Shown piece by piece: positions 59,396-64,000 of a stretch of DNA of 64,000 nucleotides. The stretch is from Polyangiaceae bacterium (lineage in GTDB: Bacteria > Myxococcota_A > Polyangia > Polyangiales > Polyangiaceae): the NCBI GenBank assembly GCA_947475525.1, contig CANJMI010000017.1, positions 1-64,000 of the forward strand, in the 5' to 3' direction. How positions within the stretch are numbered: the first letter of the stretch is position 1; each line of letters opens with the position of its first letter. Below the pieces are notes generated by a model that saw only the letters and a program-made list of their open reading frames with translations, did not search any database and was not told where the DNA came from. Both the position numbers and the translations under genes were made by a program.

Positions 59396-60241
59396 ATGGA
59401 CTGCCCACGGGTTCGTACGGCCTCGCCTTCGGAGGCCTTGCGCGAGGCATTGTCGCGCCTCGACGCTGGCGGGCGCGTGGTCGTCGCGACGGTGCTCAAG
59501 CGCCGCGGGTCGACGCCCTCGACGCCGGGCCAAAAGCTCGCGTTGCTCGGTCCCGATGACGCTGTCGGGACGGTCGGTGGCGGTGCCGTGGAACGTGCGG
59601 TCCTCGATAAAATGCGCAGTTTACTGAGCGACATCTCCAGTGGTCCCGTCGTCGTGCGCCACGAGCTGGGCGCCTCGATGGGCATGTGTTGCGGCGGTGC
59701 GGTCGAGCTCTTGCTCGAGCCGATGGACGCAAATCTTTGCGTGCTCGTCGTTGGGGCGGGGCACGTTGGGGGCGCGCTCGTGCCGATGCTCGCGGCCCTC
59801 GGCTTCCGGTTGACGGTGACCGATGCGCGCGATGCGGCGTTGGAGACGCGAGGCCTCACCTCGCGCGGCGGACTGACGGCGCTCGACCTCGAGTACGACG
59901 ATCCACTCGTCGGGTCCGCGCTGGGTCCCCCCGAGCGCGCAGCGATTCTCGTGATGACGCACGACCACACGCTCGACCAAGACGTGATCGAGTGGGCCTT
60001 GCGTCGCGGCGCCGCGTTCGTCGGCGGGGTGGGCAGCCGAGCCAAAGCGGCCAGGACGCGGCAGCGCCTTCAGGCGAAAGGTTTCTCGTCGGAGGACATC
60101 GAGCGCGTGCGCATGCCGCTCGGAGTCGACATCGGCGCCCGGACTCCCGGCGAGATTGCGGTGTCGATTGCCGGCGAGCTCGTGCAATGGCGCGCGCGGT
60201 TTTTCGAGCGGGCTCGCCGCGAGCGCCCGGCCTCGCCGTGA
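59396..60241 (+). CDS. xdhC: XdhC/CoxI-family molybdenum cofactor insertion protein
   Basis: A 281-residue protein: N-terminal XdhC_CoxI domain (VATVLKRRGSTPSTPGQKLAL, GTVGGGAVERAV, GMCCGGAVELLLEP) and a C-terminal Rossmann domain (VLVVGAGHVGGALVPML, MTHDHTLDQDVIEWAL, GGVGSRAKAARTRQRL, GVDIGARTPGEIAVSI). XdhC binds the molybdenum cofactor, oversees its sulfuration and delivers it to xanthine dehydrogenase. First gene of the operon; its stop overlaps the next start (GTGA). Confidence 0.93.
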   Translation: MDCPRVRTASPSEALREALSRLDAGGRVVVATVLKRRGSTPSTPGQKLALLGPDDAVGTVGGGAVERAVLDKMRSLLSDISSGPVVVRHELGASMGMCCGGAVELLLEPMDANLCVLVVGAGHVGGALVPMLAALGFRLTVTDARDAALETRGLTSRGGLTALDLEYDDPLVGSALGPPERAAILVMTHDHTLDQDVIEWALRRGAAFVGGVGSRAKAARTRQRLQAKGFSSEDIERVRMPLGVDIGARTPGEIAVSIAGELVQWRARFFERARRERPASP

Positions 60242-60864
60242 GCGCGCTTATCGCCGTCGTTCTCGCTGCCGGTCGTGGTGAACGATTCGGGGGGCCCAAG
60301 GTGCTCGTCCCGTGGGGTGAGGCCGAGGACGTCGTGCCACTCGGATTCGCCCACCTTCGGGCTCGCGCGGTGGATTGCTCGCGCGCCGTGCTCGTGACGC
60401 GCGAGGCGTACCTGCCTGGGCTCGCGGCGTATGCACTCCCTCCGCGCGGCGAGCTCATCGTCTCGACCCAGCCCGACGAGGACGGCCCCGCGGGCTCGAT
60501 CCTCGCGGCGCTCGCGGCGCTCGCCCCTGCCCCGGAGGCCTGGCTCCTCGTCACTCCGGTCGACGTCCCTCCTGCGACATGCGACGTCGTCGTGAACCTT
60601 GTTCACGCGGTAAAAGACGACCTTTTTGCGTTAGCGGCCCGTCCGACCTACGGCGGGCGCGGCGGTCACCCGGTGCTCGTACGCGCGTCGCTTCTCCTCG
60701 GCGCGTACGGCCCACTCTGTCCTTCGCTGCGCGACGTGCTTCGTTCCGCGGGACGCGCCGTTCTCGATGTGCCGGTAGCTGAGCCGGAGGTCACGGTCGA
60801 TTTCGATTCACCGCAAGAGCTCGCGGCCTACCTCGCCCGCGCCCGGGAGCTTCCCCGCACTTGA
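60238..60864 (+). CDS. MobA/MocA-like molybdenum cofactor nucleotidyltransferase
   Basis: A 208-residue NTP transferase: AVVLAAGRGERFGGPKVLVP at the N-terminus (nucleotide loop), TPVDVPPAT (metal Asp) and GGRGGHPVLV. In molybdenum hydroxylase operons MocA makes the cytosine-dinucleotide form of the cofactor used by these enzymes. GTG start overlapping xdhC. Whether CTP or GTP is used cannot be told by eye. Confidence 0.85.
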   Translation: MSALIAVVLAAGRGERFGGPKVLVPWGEAEDVVPLGFAHLRARAVDCSRAVLVTREAYLPGLAAYALPPRGELIVSTQPDEDGPAGSILAALAALAPAPEAWLLVTPVDVPPATCDVVVNLVHAVKDDLFALAARPTYGGRGGHPVLVRASLLLGAYGPLCPSLRDVLRSAGRAVLDVPVAEPEVTVDFDSPQELAAYLARARELPRT

Positions 60865-60901
60865 CCCCCCGCCCGCGGGACCCCACCATCGCGGACCGCT
60901 C

Positions 60902-63169
60902 ATGGTGGATGCCAAAAAAGCCCGAGAAACGCGCGAGCCGGTCGTCGGCGAAAATGTCGTTCGTGTCGACGGCGCCGCGAAGGTGACGGGCGGTGCTCGC
61001 TACGTCGATGACATCCCACCGATGCCGGGTGAGCTGCACGGCGCGACGGTCCGGAGTCGCGTGCCGCGCGGCATTCTCCGCGCGATCGCGTTTGACCCGT
61101 CGTTCGACTGGAGCGACGTCACGGTCGTCACCGCCAAGGATGTTCCCGATAACGTCGTTCAGCTGATCGTCGACGATCAGCCTGTGCTCGCGGCGGAGCG
61201 CATCAACCACATGTACGAGCCGGTCGTGCTGCTTGCCTGCTCCGATAAGGCGAAGCTCGCGCGCGCATATGCCGCCGTCACTCTCGACATCGAGCCGCTG
61301 CCGGCCGTGTTCGACATGGAAGAGTCGCTCGCCGCCGAGACCGTGATCTGGGGCGAAGCCAACGTCCAGAACCGCTACCTCATCACGAAGGGCGCCGCGG
61401 ATACCGACGAGAGCGAGGCCGCCATCGATGTGGCCATCGCCGCCTGCGAGGTCGTCGTTCGCGGCAGCTACAGCACCCACCATCAAGAGCAGCTCTACAT
61501 CGAGCCCAACGGGATGATCGCCTGGTGGGACGAGGCCGGCGCTCATGCGACGGGGTCGCTTCAGTGTCCGTTTTACGTGCACAAAGCCTTCAAGCGCTGC
61601 TTCCATCTCGAGCCCGAGCAGATCCACATCACCCAAGCGGTGACGGGTGGCGGCTTCGGCGGCAAAGAGGAGTATCCGTCGCTTATCGCCCTCCACGCCG
61701 CGCTTCTCGCGAAGAAAAGCGGCAGGCCGGTGCGCATCATCTACGATCGCGTCGAGGACATCGAGGCGACGACCAAGCGTCATCCGTCGCGCTCGTGGAT
61801 CGAGTCGGGCTGCGATCGCGATGGCACCCTCCGCGCGCTGAAGATGCGCGTGATGATGGACGCGGGCGCTTACGTCACGCTCTCTCCCGTCGTCCTTTCG
61901 CGCGGCGTCCTTCACGCGGGCGGCTGCTACCGCTGGGCGGATGTGCGCATCGAAGGCATCGGCGTCGCGACGAACACGCCACCGAACGGCGCATTTCGCG
62001 GCTTCGGCGCACCTCAGACCATTTGGGCCATCGAGCGCCATCTCGACGCGGTGGCTCGACAGCTCGGCCTCGACGCGGGCGAGCTCAAGGTTCGCAACAT
62101 GCTCGTCGAAGGCGACACGACGTCGACGAGCCAAACCCTCCGCGGCTCGGTCGGCGGAACCGAATGCGTCGAGCGTGCGTTCGAAGCGAGTGACTACCTC
62201 GCGCGTCGTCGTGCAGGCCCGAGTGTCCTTGGTCGGAAGGCCCGAGGGCTCGGATGCGCTGTCTTTATGCACGGTGGCGGCTTCACCGGGTCGGGCGAGC
62301 GCATGCTGAAGGGCAAGGTGGCGGTCGACCTCTTGGCGGGCGGTCGTCTCGAGATTCGCTCCGGTTCCACCGACATCGGTCAGGGCACTGAGACCGTGTT
62401 CGCGCAGATCGCCGCCGACGCCGCGGGGATCCCCTTCGAACACGTTAGCGTGGCGGTGCCTTCGACGACCCACGTGCCTGATTCCGGCCCTACCGTTGCG
62501 TCGCGCACCGTGATGGTCGTCGGGGCAATCGTCGAGCGCGCGGCTAAGGAATTGGCGGCGAGGGTCGAGGCCTCGCGCCGTCCAGGCGAGACGTTTGCGG
62601 CAGCCGGCGACAGGCTGCTCGCGAAGGAAGGCCCACAGTCCGCCCTCGTGCAATACGAGCCGCCGGCCTGGGTGAACTGGGACGACAAAAAGTACAAGGG
62701 CGACGCCTATCCGGTCTACGCGTGGATGTGCGACGTCGCCGAAGTTGAGGTCGACCTCGACACATTTGAAGTGAAAGTGCTCAATTTTTGGAGCGCGGCG
62801 GACGTCGGCAAGGCGATCCATCCCTTGATGTGCAAAGGCCAGCTCGAAGGCGGAAGCTTGCAGGCTATCGGTTGGGCGCTCTCCGAGGAGGTCGTCTGGA
62901 AGGCTGGGGCGATCGTCAATCCGCGCATGACGAACTACATCATCCCCACGGCGCTCGACGCTCCGCCGTTCGAGACTTTCCTCGTCGAGGCGCCTTACGA
63001 ACACGGTCCGTCGGGAGGCGCCAAAGGGATAGGCGAGCTGCCGATGGACGGTGGTGCGCCGGCTGTCGCGGCGGCCGTCGAGCACGCGACGGGCCTCATC
63101 ATCAATCATCTCCCCCTGACGCCGGAGCGGTTGTTCGCGGCATGGCTGAACTCGGAGGCTGCACAATGA
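60902..63169 (+). CDS. Xanthine dehydrogenase-family molybdopterin-binding subunit
   Basis: A 755-residue large subunit: Ald_Xan_dh_C hammerhead (NVVRVDGAAKVTGGARYVDD), then the molybdenum-binding region with VTGGGFGGKEEYPSL, PNGAFRGFGAPQTIWAIE, GSTDIGQGTETVF and the C-terminal GGAKGIGELPMDGGAP holding the catalytic glutamate. It hydroxylates a purine or another N-heterocycle/aldehyde; AFRGFGAPQ points to xanthine dehydrogenase-type. It precedes the 2Fe-2S and FAD subunits, with an ATGA overlap at its end. Confidence 0.92.
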   Translation: MVDAKKARETREPVVGENVVRVDGAAKVTGGARYVDDIPPMPGELHGATVRSRVPRGILRAIAFDPSFDWSDVTVVTAKDVPDNVVQLIVDDQPVLAAERINHMYEPVVLLACSDKAKLARAYAAVTLDIEPLPAVFDMEESLAAETVIWGEANVQNRYLITKGAADTDESEAAIDVAIAACEVVVRGSYSTHHQEQLYIEPNGMIAWWDEAGAHATGSLQCPFYVHKAFKRCFHLEPEQIHITQAVTGGGFGGKEEYPSLIALHAALLAKKSGRPVRIIYDRVEDIEATTKRHPSRSWIESGCDRDGTLRALKMRVMMDAGAYVTLSPVVLSRGVLHAGGCYRWADVRIEGIGVATNTPPNGAFRGFGAPQTIWAIERHLDAVARQLGLDAGELKVRNMLVEGDTTSTSQTLRGSVGGTECVERAFEASDYLARRRAGPSVLGRKARGLGCAVFMHGGGFTGSGERMLKGKVAVDLLAGGRLEIRSGSTDIGQGTETVFAQIAADAAGIPFEHVSVAVPSTTHVPDSGPTVASRTVMVVGAIVERAAKELAARVEASRRPGETFAAAGDRLLAKEGPQSALVQYEPPAWVNWDDKKYKGDAYPVYAWMCDVAEVEVDLDTFEVKVLNFWSAADVGKAIHPLMCKGQLEGGSLQAIGWALSEEVVWKAGAIVNPRMTNYIIPTALDAPPFETFLVEAPYEHGPSGGAKGIGELPMDGGAPAVAAAVEHATGLIINHLPLTPERLFAAWLNSEAAQ

Positions 63170-63651
63170 AGGTCGCGTTCAAGGTCAACGGCGTGCAGCG
63201 TCACGTCGACATGGCGCCGCTCGCTCGATTGCTCGACGCGCTGCGTGGCCCGCTCGGGCTCGCGGGTGCAAAAGAAGGCTGCGGCGAAGGCGAATGCGGT
63301 ACGTGCGCGGTCTTGCTCGACGGCGTGCCGGTCAATTCGTGCCTCGTTCCGATAGGTCAATGCGACGGCCGCGAGGTCGTCTCCGTCGAGGGGCTTGGGG
63401 CCATCGGCCATCTGTCTCCCCTGCAGGCTTGCATGGCCGAGCATGGCGGAGCGCAGTGCGGTATTTGCACGCCAGGCATGCTGATCGCGGCCGAGGCTCT
63501 CTTGCGTCGCAATTCGGATCCGACAGCGCACGATGTGCGCACGGCGATCGCCGGCAATCTCTGTCGATGCACCGGCTACGAGCGCATCGTGCAGAGCATC
63601 CTTCACGCCGCCTACGAACTGCGTTCTTCCGACAAAGGGGCTGCCGAGTGA
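63166..63651 (+). CDS. Molybdenum hydroxylase 2Fe-2S subunit
   Basis: A 161-residue subunit with the plant-type ferredoxin cluster (GAKEGCGEGECGTCAVLLDG...NSCL) and the helical second cluster (QCGICTPGMLIAAEALL, GNLCRCTGYERIVQSI). It carries electrons between the molybdenum centre and FAD. Its ATG overlaps the stop of the large subunit (ATGA) with GGAGG upstream. Confidence 0.95.
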   Translation: MKVAFKVNGVQRHVDMAPLARLLDALRGPLGLAGAKEGCGEGECGTCAVLLDGVPVNSCLVPIGQCDGREVVSVEGLGAIGHLSPLQACMAEHGGAQCGICTPGMLIAAEALLRRNSDPTAHDVRTAIAGNLCRCTGYERIVQSILHAAYELRSSDKGAAE

Positions 63652-64000
63652 GCCTCGCCGATCTTTCCCGGTACGAGTTTGCGCGACCGGCTTCACTCGA
63701 CGCGGCGTGTCGGCTACTCAGCGACCGCGAGAAAAAAGGTGCGCGCACGGTGTTGCTCGCCGGCGGCACGGACTTCATGGTGCAAGTCAGTCAAGGTGGC
63801 GCAGCCGAGGGCCCGCTGCCGCTGGTGCTCGACGTCTCGCGAATAAAGGAGCTAGCCTGCGTGAGCTTCGACGGTACGACACTCCGAATCGGCGCGGGGG
63901 TGAGCTACCTCGAGCTGCAGCGTGATCCGGTCGTTCGAGAGTACGCACCGCTCGTTGCGCGAATGACGCAGGATATCGGTGGCCCGACGATTCAAGGGCG
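63648..64000 (+). CDS. Molybdenum hydroxylase FAD-binding subunit (cut by window edge)
   Basis: GTG at 63648 overlaps the previous stop (GTGA). The 117 residues seen match the FAD_binding_5 domain: YEFARPASLDAACRLL, VLLAGGTDFMVQV (AGGTD, FAD pyrophosphate), LVLDVSRIKELACV, LRIGAGVSYLEL and QDIGGPTIQGR just before the edge. It would pass electrons from the Fe-S clusters to NAD+ or another acceptor. The C-terminal part lies outside the window. Confidence 0.92.
   Translation, partial: MSLADLSRYEFARPASLDAACRLLSDREKKGARTVLLAGGTDFMVQVSQGGAAEGPLPLVLDVSRIKELACVSFDGTTLRIGAGVSYLELQRDPVVREYAPLVARMTQDIGGPTIQG

Noticed and set aside
60791-63166. Very long open frame on the minus strand opposite the molybdopterin subunit
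   Set aside because: It is antisense to a gene with complete family motifs; its residue make-up (Arg/His/Asp-rich) is that of a GC-driven shadow frame.

Overview
The window comes from a high-GC bacterium, most likely a myxobacterium-type organism (Myxococcota, Polyangia/Sorangiineae-like). This is inferred from content: two PknB-type Ser/Thr kinases with C-terminal membrane segments, three FHA or zinc-ribbon/FHA proteins, PEGA/TPR periplasmic proteins, AgmX/PglI-type C-terminal domains, many lipoproteins with Gly/Ser/Thr-rich linkers, cysteine-rich NCGxCGxxC repeat lipoproteins and a MYXO-CTERM-like protease tail. Genes are densely packed on both strands, often with GTGA/ATGA/TGATG overlaps, and several have GTG or TTG starts. 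No rRNA, tRNA, CRISPR array or prophage was seen.

Layout. 1-402: the start of an IS4-type transposase cut by the left edge. 0.5-6.3 kb: a SUMF1-domain secreted protein, then a kinase-TPR/PEGA-lipoprotein-lipoprotein operon with a recognisable promoter. 6.3-9.8 kb: SelO, then three overlapping genes of unknown role. 9.8-14.0 kb (minus): FHA protein, ArsA-like ATPase, degenerate SDR and cysteine synthase. 14.1-22.7 kb (plus): an HSDL2-like SDR, a UDPGP-type nucleotidyltransferase, a DUF2505-like protein, an SppA fused to a long N-terminal domain, an ABC-ATPase-like protein lacking Walker A, a hypothetical protein, ProB and a signal-peptidase-I-like protein. 22.7-29.4 kb: a small lipoprotein, a zinc-ribbon/FHA protein, a TlpA-like thioredoxin, a radical SAM-glutaredoxin pair and ComEC.

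29.5-38.5 kb: an MFS transporter, two tandem paralogous cysteine-rich lipoproteins, an outer-membrane barrel, a trypsin-like protease, a BtuF-like binding protein, TlyA and the second kinase. 38.5-44.2 kb: a PEGA protein with a PADAK repeat, an AgmX-like protein, TruA, GloB and an SDR. 44.2-49.0 kb: Bfd and bacterioferritin behind a candidate operator, an NtrC-type regulator, and the queuosine pair QueA-Tgt. 49.2-59.3 kb: a zinc-finger/AgmX-like protein, a DinG/YoaA helicase, a parvulin foldase, an intergenic 73-bp tandem repeat, CyaY, a histidine kinase and UbiB. 59.4-64 kb: a molybdenum hydroxylase operon (XdhC, a MobA/MocA-like transferase, then molybdopterin, 2Fe-2S and FAD subunits), cut by the right edge.

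Themes: envelope signalling (kinases, PEGA, FHA), secreted lipoproteins, iron and redox handling (Bfd, Bfr, CyaY, TlpA, molybdenum hydroxylase) and RNA modification (TruA, TlyA, QueA, Tgt). Several enzyme-like proteins have lost diagnostic residues (SUMF1, SDR, ABC ATPase, signal peptidase, DinG). A recurrent TGC-TAY extended -10 motif close to start codons suggests short-leader or leaderless transcription. All family calls are from reading motifs; no database search was run.
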